A program made the position numbers and the translations under genes. Shown here piece by piece: positions 11,801 to 24,855 of a stretch of 64,000 nucleotides of DNA. The notes beneath the pieces are model-generated. The model worked only from the letters and a program-made list of their open reading frames with translations. It searched no databases and was not told the origin of the DNA. The DNA lies in NCBI RefSeq assembly GCF_000203815.1, contig NW_004457624.1:1178001-1242000 (forward strand), given 5' to 3'. The DNA comes from Cavenderia fasciculata (lineage: Eukaryota > Evosea > Eumycetozoa > Acytosteliales > Cavenderiaceae). Position 1 is the stretch's first letter. Each line of letters begins with the position of its first letter.

Positions 11801-14422
11801 TATTCGTCCAATGTCGTCTTGATTGAGCCTTTGGCCACTATCGTTGCGATTGAAGAGTTTTTGACATCGCGTGTCATCACCAAGCCAACTGCCGCTGCCG
11901 CCGTACCAGCTGCAAGTAAATCAGTGGTTGCACCCACACCAGCAAGTATCAAGGAAAAGAGTGGTGGAGATGATGATATGGACGAAGACGAGGATGAATA
12001 CCATGACGATTATGAAGACGATGAATTATTGCAAAACAACGATGATCAAGGAGCCAATGAAAACGAATCAGATGTCCATGATGTAAAGATTAATGAATTG
12101 AATACTTCTGGAACTATTCCAACTCCTCCAACTGCTACTGCCACCACCACTTCAACTTCGACTACTAGTACAACCTCGACTACTAGTACAACATCGACTG
12201 CTTCACCTCCATCGGCTAGTACAACTTCTACTTCTACATCTACGACCACTACTTCTTCACCATTATCAACTACACCACCACAAACAAGATTAAATCAATC
12301 CACCTCATCAACTTCTACACCACCACAACCACAACAACCAAAGATTGCTATTTTTGCTGATGGTCAAAGATTATTACCTACTGTAACCATTTTCCAAGCT
12401 GTACAAAAGTTGGTCAAAGCAAACCAAAATAATATTTTGACAAACAATAACAATAATAATAATAACAATAGTGAACAATCAAATGAAAATATGGTCCCAA
12501 CAAGTAGATTGTGGGAAGGAACTCATTCATTGAAATATAGATTCCTTACTCAAAGTGAATTAGAACAACCAACAAGTCAACAATCTTTAGTTTCAACTAC
12601 AAAACCAAAAAGTATGTAAAATCTTTATATATTTATTTATTTTATTTATTAATTTTTTTTCCTTTTTTTTTTAGTTTCAGGATTAGGAGAATCAAATTTA
12701 GTTTCATTTTTAGAGGAAGGACATATATTCCCACTTTCTTCTAGTGATACAACCTATGAAATCATATCACTGATTAGAGTATTATTCAAACTGTGTTATG
12801 AAAATGATGGTGGTTTCTATATAGGAAGCAGTTATGTAGCACAATCTGAATTTATTTCACAGAAACTGACAGCCAAGGTTATGCGTCAACTTCAAGATCC
12901 CTTGGCATTGTGTAGTGGAGCTCTTCCAGATTGGTGCAAGCAATTGCTTACCTATTGTCCATTCCTCTTCCCATTTGAATGTCGAAGACTCTTTTTCTAC
13001 TCTACTTCATTTGGCATTGCAAGAGCTCTTTCTACACTCCAACAACGACAAGATCTCATTCGTCAGACTGGAGCAGACTCTACATCTAGCAGCAACAACA
13101 ACAACAATAACCGTGGTGAGGTTCGTGTAGGAAGAATTCAACGTCAAAAGGTTAGAATCTACCGTAACCGTATCTTAGAGTCTGCATTCAAGGTGATGGA
13201 ATTGTACGGAAAATCAAAGTCTATCCTAGAAGTGGAATACTTTGGTGAGGTTGGTACTGGTTTGGGTCCTACTTTGGAATTCTTTACTTTGGTTTCAAGA
13301 GAAGTTCAAAGAAAGGATTTAGATCTTTGGTATATTGATGATTTAATAACAACTGATAATGATCAAGATATGAAAGATGTCAAACAAAAAGATCAAAATA
13401 ATAATAATAATAATCAAAATAATAATACGACTCCTACTACTACTACTACGAATTATGTTTATACAGCTGGAGGATTATTCCCAAAACCAGTTAGACCTGG
13501 TACCATTACCAAAAAGGTACTTGATTATTTCAAGTTTTTGGGAATGTTTGTTGCCAAGGCATTCTTTGATCAACGTCTTGTTGATATTCCATTCTCCAAG
13601 CCATTCTACAAGTATCTTATCAATGGAGACTTTGAATTTGACGATCTTAGAAACATTGCACCATCATTTGCCAACTCTATTCGTAGTTTGTATGCTTTGG
13701 TATTAAAGATCAAGGAGATTCGCGAATCAGCATCGTTGGACGACACTCAAAAGAATAATGAAATCCAAGCACTCAGAATCGGAGGTGCTCGTGTTGAAGA
13801 TCTCTGCTTGGACTTTGTCCTTCCAGGCTACCCAGACTGGGAACTCAAACCAGGTGGTTCCAAGATTAGCATCACATTGGACAACTTGGGAGAGTACATC
13901 AACCTCATCTTGACCAATTTCTTGTACAGTGGTGTATGTCAACAAATCGATGCATTCAAGGAAGGATTCAACCAAATCTTCCCAATCTCTAGTTTGGGAT
14001 CTTTTTCAATTCACGAAATTGAATCCTTGTTGTGTGGTTCATTGGCTGGCTCTGATGGTGATTGGACTGTTGAATCGTTGATGGAAAGCACCAAATGCGA
14101 TCACGGTTTCACCAACACAAGTGAACCAGTCCAAAACTTTTTCAAGATCATGTCTGAATTCAACGAAGATGAGAGAAAGCAGTTCCTTCTCTTTATCACT
14201 GGTAGTCCGCACCTCCCCATCCAAGGATTCAAGGGTCTCAATCCTCGTCTCACCATTGTAAAGAAACATCATAATCCTCCATACCAACCAGACGACTTTT
14301 TGCTTAGTGTAATGTCTTGTACCAATTATATCAAATTACCCCACTATTCATCAAAAGATATTATGAAACAAAAACTTTTATATGCAATGAAAGAAGGTCA
14401 ATCTTCTTTCCATTTATCTTAA
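8179..14422 (+). CDS. HECT E3 ubiquitin ligase of the TRIP12/UPL3 type
   Basis: Six exons (8179..8528, 8777..9858, 9923..10545, 10605..11210, 11282..12611, 12675..14422), all in phase, give 1,912 aa. The N-terminal ~240 residues are low-complexity S/T/K/E. About 260-620 is an armadillo-like region with the TRIP12/UPL3 pattern (LLACRAMSNMLEALPGSVSSVVSHGAVPVL). The middle has Pro-rich, poly-T and acidic linkers. The HECT domain spans about 1490-1912 (FGEVGTGLGPTLEFF, FLGMFVAKAFFDQRLVDIPF, GLNPRLTIVKK) with the catalytic Cys in SVMSCTNYIKLP near 1876. The family ubiquitinates N-degron/UFD-type and chromatin or transcription substrates. The third intron phase and the VVELSCLCFSRL junction are well supported. 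A large non-conserved acidic and poly-T linker (about 1010-1170) is typical of amoebal proteins. Confidence 0.95.
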
Positions 14423-14647
14423 TCTTAAAAAACAAAAACAAATCAAAAACAACAGAAAAATCCCCCTTTTTTTTAATATATATACAAAATAAAAATAAAT
14501 AATAATAATAACATTGTTTTCCAAAAAAATAAAATCTAATATAGAGAGAGCTATCATCGAGAAAAACACCAATATAATGAGCCATAAGTATTTGAAACGA
14601 TTTGAGTAATTCCATAAACATGATTGTTTTTGACAAACATAAGTTGT

Positions 14648-16151
14648 CTATTTGTGTGGTGGTCGAATAGGAGTCTATAAAAGAAAAGATGGTTAAATAT
14701 TTAAAAAAATGATTAAATGGATATTTTAAATTATCAATTCATTTTGCATACCTTTAATATCATTGCCATTATTGATTTAATAAATTCTTTTTTTTCGATT
14801 GGATTTAGATCTAAACCCTCTTTGCAATAAAAATGGTCTAATAATCCTATTTCTTTTGCTCTTTTGTGTTTGAATTTATCAAGTGAATTGATGAGATGAT
14901 CATTGTTGTCGTAGTTTTTAAAGGAATAAGGTCCTCCCAACTGTCGAGATGGACTAAAATTAATAATAATAATCAATTCTAAAAGGTTTTATCTTACGGA
15001 ATAAGGTTTGTATAAAGATTGATGAGCTCAAAGTTTTCATCAGATACAGAAACATTATTTATATTCAAGTATGTTAAACACTCTTCTTTGGTGAAGCCAT
15101 CATTAAATTCAAAAACAGGACAATATCCTTTCAGAGCCGATTTGAGAAAATAGTGGTTATTTGCAGATGATGAAGAAGAAACTGCAACCAACAGGCCATA
15201 TGTTTCCATAGCTCCACCAAGATAGCCTTCAATGATGCAATAAGGTGACTCTGATCTTTGTGATTCCGTCAGCCCATTGTATTGATCAAAGAACCAACAC
15301 ACTTGATACCCCTTTTCAGACCACGATTTAAATGCATCCGAAATGAGGTATTTCAATGGACCAAGCGATTGTGGAATTGTCTGGTTACGTAAAAATTGAG
15401 AGAATGTAACCAAGTCTTCTTCATCTTGGACAAATGAGACAGCATTAACCATTGAAGATATCAAGAATGTATAGGCATTTATTGATCTTGCCCATCCCAG
15501 GCAATCAGGGATATAGACGACGATGTTTTTGGGATTCAGTCGTAGCCTATACACCACTTGATAGATTGAATGTGATTTCCCGAATCCTTGTGGACCTTGT
15601 ATATACACTTCTCTTTTTCGATCTCTGAAAGAAGAACAAATAAAGTCTTCTAGCTTTTTTGATATGTCTCTAATTACAATCTTGACTTGCTTGTCATTTT
15701 GGAATGCAAATCTATCACCTTGGATAGACTTTGAAAAAGAGTCTTCAGGGATAGAGTATACTCCCTCCAAACTATTAAAGTCTCCAATAAACCTTTGCTT
15801 CTTTATAACTTTAACTATTTCCAAGTCTGATAAACAAGAATGAAAGCATAAAGAAACAAAGAATGATTAGAGATTAATAACTCTTAAACTCTGTTATGTT
15901 GCTTACACTGTTGGTCTGGTTGATTTCTAAGTTTAACAGTTATAGATCTTTTGTGCCAAGTCCAATAAGACATCGCCATCTTGTGTATGATTGTATAATT
16001 CAATGGGTTGTTTGGGGATACCCAGCTGGGTATCATCTCTAATTGGTTTGACGAGGTCAAAGTTGTATTTTATACCAACGAAATTGATTTTTGCATAATT
16101 CTCTCCAAAGTATATATAACCTTTAAAGTCTCGTAGTTTGTTGGTAGTCAT
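14648..16151 (-). CDS. Crinkler (CRN)-type P-loop NTPase protein
   Basis: Core exons are about 15835-15002, then 14967-14752 and a last short exon ending near 14648, joined by GTAAGA/GTATGC...TTTTAG introns. An N-terminal stretch lies at 15933-16151. The core has a Walker A in VYIQGPQGFGKSHSIYQV, then NIVVYIPDCLGWARS and the Walker B-like VCWFFDQYNGLTES. The IPDC block and the DQxN Walker B are hallmarks of the CRN / trypanosomatid RHS STAND-like NTPases. The N-terminal piece is in the place of the CRN ubiquitin-like header but is only weakly similar by eye. The exact exon structure at both ends is unresolved, so I cannot say whether the gene is intact. Function in amoebae is unknown; CRNs act in nuclei and in host-microbe or inter-element conflict elsewhere. 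Confidence 0.7.
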
Positions 16152-16258
16152 GATGTTTTATCTCTACACAAATTGTATGAGAATATGAAGAAATTTTTTT
16201 TATACTCTAGGACTCTTTTCTCTTCATTTAATTCCAAATTAATGAATGACTCTATTAT

Positions 16259-19200
16259 TTAGTCATCTTTATTTGAAATGGTAGTAGATATTTCTTGATT
16301 GTTGGTATTGGTAGTATTAATACATTCAATCATATCATTTTCTAATGCTGTTAGTTCATATGAACCCTCCTCGTCATCTTCCTCTTCCTCTTTACTAAAA
16401 TCTTCTTCTTCTTGTGATCTTGAATTACTATCATCCTTGACAACATTTTTTACCATTGTATCAATTGCTGCCAATGGAGAATATACTTCTGGTATTCTTA
16501 AATCAAAAGCTCTAAATTTACCAACATTTGATAAATGTTCATTCTCTAAACGGAAAACTATAGAAAGAAACAAAAACAAATTGAATTAATTAATATTTAA
16601 ATCAATTTTATCTATCTGTATTACTTACAATTCCATTGAAATCTTCTAGTAACTTCTAAAATGGAAGTAATTAAAACAATTAATTCCTTTTGTCTTGAAG
16701 AATAAGATTCAAAAGATAAATTGACAGCCCATGAAACTCTCATGATGATATTTGATACAATGGCAAAATAGTAGATTGATTTTGGTCTGTACAATAGATG
16801 ATCCCTAAGTAAAAAGTTTCTACTATTTGTTTGTAAAATACCCCAATCCATTAAAAAGTCCCATGAACAACTAATCAATGTACTTATTGATGCTATTATT
16901 AACCATAATACTATTAATGTAATTTGTCCTCCTTGACCTAAAAATAGAAATAAATAATAAATAGTAAATTACTATTGGTTAGTGATTTGGATGATAATAA
17001 TTATTTGTTGTTGTCGACATACTAATATTTTTAGTAAAAGCCGCATGAGCCAAGGCAGAAGCTATAGTTGATAGAATAGACATTGCATATTTACAAAAAT
17101 TCATCATATGAATATTTTGTTTACTATCACGATAACGACGAACTGATTGAAGAGCTCTGAGGAGTGGAGGAACAGATACTAGAATGGGACGACAGTATGG
17201 ATTGATTGCCCAACACTTGCCATCATGAGTCCAAAGGTCATAGACAAAATAACAGACAATGTATTGAAGATCACTTAGGACAACTGCCAAACTAGTAAGT
17301 TGATCACCAAAGAAGAAATCCTTGAATTTGACTGCCAAAAAGGGAGCCGAGAAAATTCTACCAAAAGTGTGAATAAGCCAATATCTACTTGATCGATTCA
17401 TAATATTTAAAGGACAAACCAATGTTACAAGAATTGACATGATAAGAATAAATGGGAATATAATCGGTATATACCCATCAATATGTGTACTTAGATAAAC
17501 ATAAAGATATAATCCAACTGACCACATAAAACTTAATACACTTGCCAACTATAGAAAAATAAATTAAAATTAATTAAAATATTCAAATATTATTTCTATT
17601 TCTATTTTACATACCAATAATATATGATAATGATTTGTATGAGTTCTAGGATCCCAACCAAGAATAAAAACATGATTAATTTTTTTAATCGAACATATAT
17701 ACATTAATATTCCAAAATACCAAACCATTATAATCTAAATTAAATTATAATAATATTAATAAATATGATATTATTTTTACTTTTTGTTACATACAGGTAA
17801 AGCTAAAGCTCTAAATAAAATAAACATTGAAAGAAAATCTATAGGATAAGGTTCATCAAAATAAAAGATTGAAACACTTCCAATCATATACCGAACACAA
17901 AATATAAACAACATTAATGCACCTCCAGACAGCAACCCAGTGAAAAAAATAATCCTCGGTGGTGCATGATAATTTAATTGAACCCTTAATTTTCCCATTG
18001 CATCTCTTCTATTTCCTGGTTTAAAACAATCTGTATATAATTTCTAGAAATAAAAAGTAAATAATAAATCATTCTATAATTGTTTGTTTTGTTTCTAATT
18101 TACCTCTATATCATGTTCAATTGCTTGTAAAATTTTTGAAGTTACAAAATATTGTGAATTTACATTTGCCATGGCTTCACCACTTTTCGATTGTTGTAAT
18201 ACCTTGTCATATTTTTTAAATATTTTTCTAAATGCCGTATGATTGAGAATAACATATTCCTTGAGTACTTCAATTTCACGATAAATCTCTTCCAATGCTC
18301 TTTTGAGTGCTCGTTTGACTTTGGTGTATTTGACTTTTGGCCAATAGGTTTCAGCCTTTGATGCATGGGCCAATGCCTTTTGTGCCATGTTTTGTGGTGC
18401 TGATGACTCTGCTAATGGTGATTGGTGGTTTTCTGGATCGTATGCTGGTAGTGTATACCCTGCTGGTGTACTACCAGGTGAATCAGTAACATTGCCACCA
18501 TTGCTGCCAAGTTGATTTTGTGATGGTGATCGACTCAATCTATGTGATCTTCTAAATAGGTGAAGATTGAATTTCTTGTTATTCTCTTCTCTAGTGTCAT
18601 TGATAGCGTGCATCGTAGGTGAAGGTACTAGGTTTGGTGTGGTTGACATACTACCACTCAATCCAGACCCATCCTTTGGTTTTTTCTTTTTCGATGCCAA
18701 CATGCCTTGATCCTTGAGAGACATTAATTTCTGTTTGATACTTTCAAACTGTCGATAAAACTCTTGTTCTCTTTCCTTGTAAAATGTATTAACCTTTTCA
18801 AACTCTTCCAATACCATTTGATCGAATTTACTTTGTTCTCTTTCTTGATTGGCTCCTGCTTTGGTTGGAGCAGGTTTCTTGTTTCCTCCATTTAACTGGT
18901 TCATAGCAATAAGGTTAGGATCTTGTCCCGCTTCATTATCTTCTTCTCCTCCACCATTATTATTATTATTATTTTCAATTATTGTTGGTTTACCATTATT
19001 GTTATTATTATTATTACCACCTCTAATGGATGTTAATGATAATGTTCTTCTTGCTGCATTTGCTTGATTTGAATCCTCTAAATAATTAATTATTAATATT
19101 AATATATTATTTTATTCCACAAACATCAACATTATTATATATATTTATATATATATACCCAAGATAGCACGTTTAATTGCTTTAATTTGTTTCTTGAATA

Positions 19201-19270
19201 ATTTGTAATAGACATATTTCTTTCTCCATTCACTTACTTGGTGTCTCTCCAAGTATTTACCAAATTTCAT
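16259..19270 (-). CDS. SPX-EXS domain phosphate transporter (XPR1/PHO1-like)
   Basis: Seven exons, complement(16259..16557, 16629..16937, 17023..17548, 17615..17734, 17795..18043, 18104..19077, 19159..19270), all phase-consistent, give 862 aa. The SPX domain opens with MKFGKYLERHQVSEWRKKYV and continues to about residue 365, with the basic inositol-pyrophosphate surface (KYTKVKRALKRALEEIYRE). It is interrupted by poly-N/G (about 55-80) and a Ser/Pro-rich loop. Several TM helices lead to the EXS domain (about 480-790; [28 protein letters not shown]). The C-terminal tail is acidic and Asn-rich. The family exports phosphate and senses it through SPX, at plasma or Golgi membrane. The FFRLENEHL motif spans the last splice and confirms it. 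Confidence 0.95.
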
Positions 19271-20099
19271 TTTCTCTTTCTTTCTTTGTTTCTTTCTCTA
19301 AACTACTACTACTACTACTGACTAACCTATCTTATTCTCTAGGTACCTATACTCCATCAGTTTTATAAAGTCTAAACTGAAATTGAATGACTACTCTATT
19401 GCTGCTTTAATTATTTGTTGTAACTAAACTACTACTGATGAATGACTGACTGAAACGAGTGATTGTGTGTGTGAAAGAGAGAGAATCAGGTGATATTATG
19501 ATAGACAAAGCTCTGTCTCTAAACGAATACTGTGTGTTATTAATAGACTCTTTCGAAAAAAATAAGAAAACAAGAGGTTGACCACACTTTTCACACACGC
19601 ATAAAGATAACTAACAAACAAACAATGTGATAAACGTTGATGATTAACTAACTATATAAATAAATAAATAAAATATATTATAAAACACTGGTTTGAAATG
19701 AAACAATTCTCTTTTCAGGCGGGTAATAAACTCAAATTAATACCTTCATAAAAAAAATTGCATTCTGGGCGATGTGACCTGCACAGAAGTGTCCTCACCT
19801 CATTTTTCGATTACTTTTACCGCCACTGCCATTGTGTGACCTTCTCGGTTCATGTAAGTTTTTGGGTTTGATTTCCGATCGAATTGATCCTATCACCAAA
19901 TCAAACCTTTGGAAATCTATTTCCACCCATGTCTCGAAACCTCAAATTATGGTGGGTGGTTCGAAAATTAATTTGTTTGTTTGGCTCTGTGTTTGTTTTC
20001 GTCTTTCGATCAGTCACAATTTCGTTTCATTTCATTTCATCGTTTGATACATTTCAATGTTCATTTCATTGTCATTATCAGTAGTCTATAGTCGTTATA
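19271..20099. promoter_or_regulatory. Divergent intergenic region, SPX-EXS / zinc-finger genes
   Basis: About 830 bp between two divergent ATGs. It has short (ACT)n and (AATA)n runs and a stretch of lower AT content at about 19770-19990 that could be an untranslated exon. I see no structured RNA or convincing coding frame. Confidence 0.45.
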
Positions 20100-22084
20100 A
20101 TGCGAAGATCTATATTATCTGATTCAGACATTAAACAGAGATGTGATAAACTACCTGTTCAATGTGTAGTTCATTCTGGTGATTGTATGTAATATATATA
20201 TATCGATGGATAGTGTGATACTGATACATTTGTTGTTTATTCTCTAGATCTAGAAGAGATAATATTAGATCCTTTATCTAAATTGACATCTGATATTGCA
20301 ATTGGTTTGAATGATACGTTGACGAATAATAAGAATGAAGAAGATCTAAGTATCTATATGTCACCTACAAAGAAATCAAATACAAGTAATAATAATAGTC
20401 CATTATCACCAACAAGACCAAATGGAGGATTAGGTGTTACATTACAATCTTCATCTTCATCACCTTTAAAATCATTGGGTTCTTCAATCAACCAAATCAC
20501 ATCTTCACCCAATAATAGTGGCAGTAATAGCAATAATATATTATCATCATCACTATCGAATGATTATTATTGTATAGATTGTAAGAAAGGATTTCAATCT
20601 GAACAAACTTGGAACACTCATATTGGTAGTACAAAACATATTAATCAAGTTAAAGAAAATAAGAAAAAGTCTACGTCGAATGTATCATCTCCAACATCTA
20701 CTTCTAAAACAACATCAACAACAAATAAGAAAAATGAAGAAAAGGCCAATAAGGGAGGAAAAACAAAACAGTCAAAAGATACACCCGATGATAATAATAC
20801 AGCAGCTGTATTATCACCAACATCATCAACATTTATAAAAAAACAATTAGAATTGATGGCAAATGTACCTGGTAAACCATTGCTGACTTGCAAGAATATG
20901 TTTCAAGCAGCTAAAAATTATTCTCAATTTCATATGATCAATGATTGTTCAAAATCATTATTGGCAATATTAGATGTATTAAAAGTGCAACAACAAAAAT
21001 CATCATCAAATGGGATTATACAACCATTGACAAAAAATAATAATAATGTTGGATCATGGAATGAAGATTTTAGTTCAATTGAATTAATGTTACCATTGGA
21101 TTTGAAAATAGATATATGGACAAAGATTGGATTAGAAACTAAAACTTATTTATATCTGGCAAGATTAACAAGACTTTTTGATAGAAAATTAACTGAAACT
21201 TTTATATCAAAATGTTTATCTTCTTCATCACTATTGGATAAATCTTTAATCACAAATATTGAAAGAGATGGTTCTTATAGAGTAAGTAGAGAAATTAATT
21301 AATTAATCAACTTTTAAATTTATTAATCTTTTTTTTTTTTTTTTTGTTGTTTGTAGTTATTTATTATTGATCCAAGTATGGTTATTAATAGATTAACAAA
21401 AATTGTAGAAAATTCTATTCATTCTAAAAATCAACAACAACAACAAACCAATCCTCCTCCTCTTCATCCTCAACAAGAAGAACAAAAACCATTATATGAA
21501 GAATATTTAAATATGATTGACGAAATGGCTGGTATATTATCATTTGATAAATGTCATCCATTATCATTGTTTTATTATTATCTTTCCATTTCAATTTCAT
21601 TATCTTTTCAATTGTAAGTATAATAGTTATTAGTCAATTATTAATATATTAATTTATTTTTTTAATTTTCTATAGAAATGAAAGAGTATTAAGAACAATT
21701 CAAAGATGTATTAGATTATTTGTTGGAATGGATTATGATTATTTAGTTTCTGATTTTTATCTAAGATATTATCAATTAACTGGACAAGATGATTTATCAA
21801 TACTTTGTGATAGTTTGAGATATTCAGTACAAGCAAATGATTCTAATCGTTTGAATACTCTTTTAAAATTGTACCAAACAAATCATAAAAACTATCATTT
21901 GCAATCATATTGCGATAAATCCATAGAACAACAAACACAAATATTAATTTTAAAGTGTTGTTTGTCAGTTCAAAAAAGTAATAGTTTGGAAATGGAAGAA
22001 ACAAGAGATCAATTTGAACATATTCTCTCAACTGATAGAGATTCTCTAAACTTTTTTTCTCTTTGTTTTGAAAAATCATTATAA
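20100..22084 (+). CDS. U1-type C2H2 zinc-finger protein, unknown role
   Basis: Four exons (20100..20184, 20248..21281, 21357..21613, 21676..22084) give 594 aa. The only recognisable domain is one U1/JAZ-like zinc finger at about residues 135-160: C137-x2-C140-x12-H153-x5-H159 in YYCIDCKKGF...HIGSTKHIN, a form often used to bind RNA or dsRNA-protein complexes. It is followed by a Lys/Ser/Thr-rich linker and then an alpha-helical C-terminal ~370 residues (LTRLFDRKLTETFISKCL; QRCIRLFVGMDYDYLVSDFY). Poly-N and poly-Q inserts are present. All three introns are canonical. I do not recognise the C-terminal part. Confidence 0.85.
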
Positions 22085-22215
22085 CCATCAAAAAATTGGA
22101 ATTTAATAAATAATTTGGATTAGTTTTGTTTTATTTCTTTATTTTAAATATTATTATTATTTTATACATTATTATTTGTTTGTTTGTTTGTTAATTTTGT
22201 TTTTTAATTCTTTTT

Positions 22216-24369
22216 TTAGAAACAAAAAGAATCTAATAAAATACAACAACAACTTGCAAGAGCTCTACATGAAAAACCAACTTGAGACATGTCGAGGAGA
22301 CGGTTGTGAGAGATGACGGCAGCGATGGAAAAGAGTAATTTGGTTGCAAAGTGACAACAACATTCAATGGTTGTCATGAGTTGATCACTAAGTTCTTCAG
22401 AGAGGTTGTTGGCAGATGGATCATTTTGGAATTCCAATAGAATCGATCTGATAGAATTTACATCTTGAGCAATGAGTTGAGCGGGGATGACCATTTGAAC
22501 ATCACGTTCCACTGAACTGTATATAGAGAGGGAATGAATTGATTTTTGGATACTGGCTAATAGTGGGAGCACAACTCCTTCGCATGGCATACCCGATGAA
22601 GTGTGTGACCCAACATTGGATTTGTAGAAATCAATCGTTCCTCTGAGTTGTCTGCTTGCACCGTCTATAATCTCCTTTTCAGTTTCTGGTTCTAAATGAC
22701 CGGATACCTTGGATGGTACCATGGCTGTGGTGGTTGATTTGACCGATGCCAATTGCTCGGCAATGATTCGACCGAGACTGATGAGGTTCTCGGCCGACTT
22801 TTCCATGACCGATGCACCCGAGCTGGTGGATGTGGTAGCGCAGTCTTCATCAATTGACAAATGGTCGTTACCACGCGACGAGTCGACTACACTGAGCACC
22901 ATAAACGACTTGAATGTCTTGGCAACGATCAAACACGAGTCGCTGAGGCGTTTGGCCAGTTCAGGGGACCGACACACAAACACACGTGTGCCAACCAGTT
23001 TTTGTAGCTTGGCAATGCTTGTCAAGACACCCGGGGGAATAGGTGTGTTGTGTGTGACCGAGTTCATCGCCATTCTACATGACAGTGCACACTCGGCAAT
23101 ACCAGTGTTGATCTGCTCCTGTGTCGACTCGTTCCAACAGTGAAACAGCCAAATCAACGCACCTACCAGCGCAGCGACCAGACGAATCAACTCACTGTGT
23201 TCAATTCGACTAAACAGACGTAGTTTAATACCGTCCTTTACCGATTTGACACGTTCATGAATGGCAGTGACTGCATCTTGGTTTCGAGTAGTATCCATAA
23301 ACGCGGTTGTCTCACGATCACCAATCAACGCCAAAAAGTGTACCAACACATTACCACATTCATCAATCGCCTTTGTAATATCATCATATCGCACCTTGTC
23401 CGAGCAAAGAGCTACAATCGACAGTTTGTACGTAACCTCTAACCACAACATATTTGCATCCTTTACACCTGAAAAGTCTTCAGATGGAAAGATACTACGT
23501 GGCACCACATCCAATACCACTGCACGTTGATACGTATTACCAGAAGTAGTAGTAATAGGACGGTTGGGAACTGTAGTGATGATAGTTGTTTGTGGTTTCA
23601 TTGATGGTGGTGATATAGGTGTTATATTGGTTCCTTGGTGATTAGGATCCAATGTATTTGGTTGTACAGGTTGAACAGGTACTATACTCGGTGCTTGATT
23701 ATTACTAGACACTGTAATAGAGTTTAATGATCCAGCCAAATTATTTACAGAATTATTATTATTGGTGATTGTTGGGGGAGGAGGGTTTGAAGATACCATT
23801 GTTGGACGTTTAATTGCTAATCTTGATTGTAATGCTTCTTTATATTTAACTTGGAATCGCTTTGGTAATGCTTCAACTATTCTCTCTGGTGTCTTTCTAT
23901 CCTTTGCATCAATATTGTAATCTGCACCTTTAATAATCAATTGTATTGCCAAATCCTCTTGTTTCTCATTTGTTGATATCTTTCTTAATGACATTATCAA
24001 TGGCTAAACAAACAATAATAAAACGATAGTTAGTATATCTATCTATCCTATCTCTTTATCTCTTATAATATAATACATACAGTATCACCTTTTGGATCTT
24101 TCAAGTTTATATTTGCACCATTTTCAATCAAGTAGGTCATAATCTCTAATTGATCTCCATCTATTGAATGATGTAATGCTGTCTTGTTCTCTGTAATAGA
24201 CAAATGATAATGATATTGTTAGTACAAGATCAATCTATCAATCAATCATCTGATCTATCTTATCTTTCATACCTTTATCCAAAGTATCAACCTTTACAAC
24301 TGAAGGGATATACTTTTTAATCTTTTTAATGTCTCCTTTTCTAGCTGCTCTCCAAACATCTTTTGCCAT
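22216..24369 (-). CDS. Ankyrin-repeat protein with helical C-terminal region
   Basis: Three exons, complement(22216..24003, 24081..24190, 24273..24369), give 664 aa. Residues 1-130 are ankyrin repeats: VWRAARKGDIKKIKKYI, then TALHHSIDGDQLEIMTYLIE NGANIN across the first splice, then PLIMSLRK...GADYNIDAKD. A Pro/Asn/Thr-rich linker (about 140-235) follows, and then about 400 residues of predicted all-alpha sequence (LVAALVGALIWLFHCWNES; ASRQLRGTIDFYKSNVGS) resembling vinculin/talin-like four-helix bundles in texture. That last comparison is inference. The exon-3 coding region is unusually rich in GC for this window. No catalytic motif is seen; a scaffold role is likely. Confidence 0.85.
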
Positions 24370-24800
24370 GATTACGACTGACCTATGATGATGATTAATA
24401 TATATATATAAAAAGAAACTGTGAATGATGATAATATTTTCAAACTTTGGTAACACCCCTCCTCATTTCATTTCATTTCCAAAGACGCCCAGTTTGTTTT
24501 TTATTTGAATTCAACTTTGTAGGATCTACACACCATCGATGTCAAAGTGATCCACGGACTAGATTTTAAAGTCGTTTGTAAGATAAAATACATATGTACT
24601 ATTTGGTTGTTCTTGTAACTTTTGCAAAGTGAAGTGAAGAACACCACAGCTGCAAAGGGACAGATCCTGGTGGTTTATTTTTTTTTATAATAATTTATTT
24701 ATTGACGATCGTTTTGATGGTGACAACTTAAACGCCAAGAGTAATCATTTAATTGAACAGAGAGGTCAACAACACAGCAACATGATTTAATCATTTAACA
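24370..24800. promoter_or_regulatory. Divergent intergenic region, ankyrin / PAQR genes
   Basis: About 430 bp with a short (TA)n, a T-run near 24681 and otherwise unremarkable AT-rich sequence. Both flanking genes start at its edges, so it should hold both promoters. Confidence 0.45.
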
Positions 24801-24810
24801 ATGTACAGTA

Positions 24811-24855
<45 letters not shown>

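Noticed and set aside
19832-20084. Two plus ORFs upstream of the zinc-finger gene
   Set aside because: Overlapping frames with no protein character; more likely promoter or untranslated sequence.
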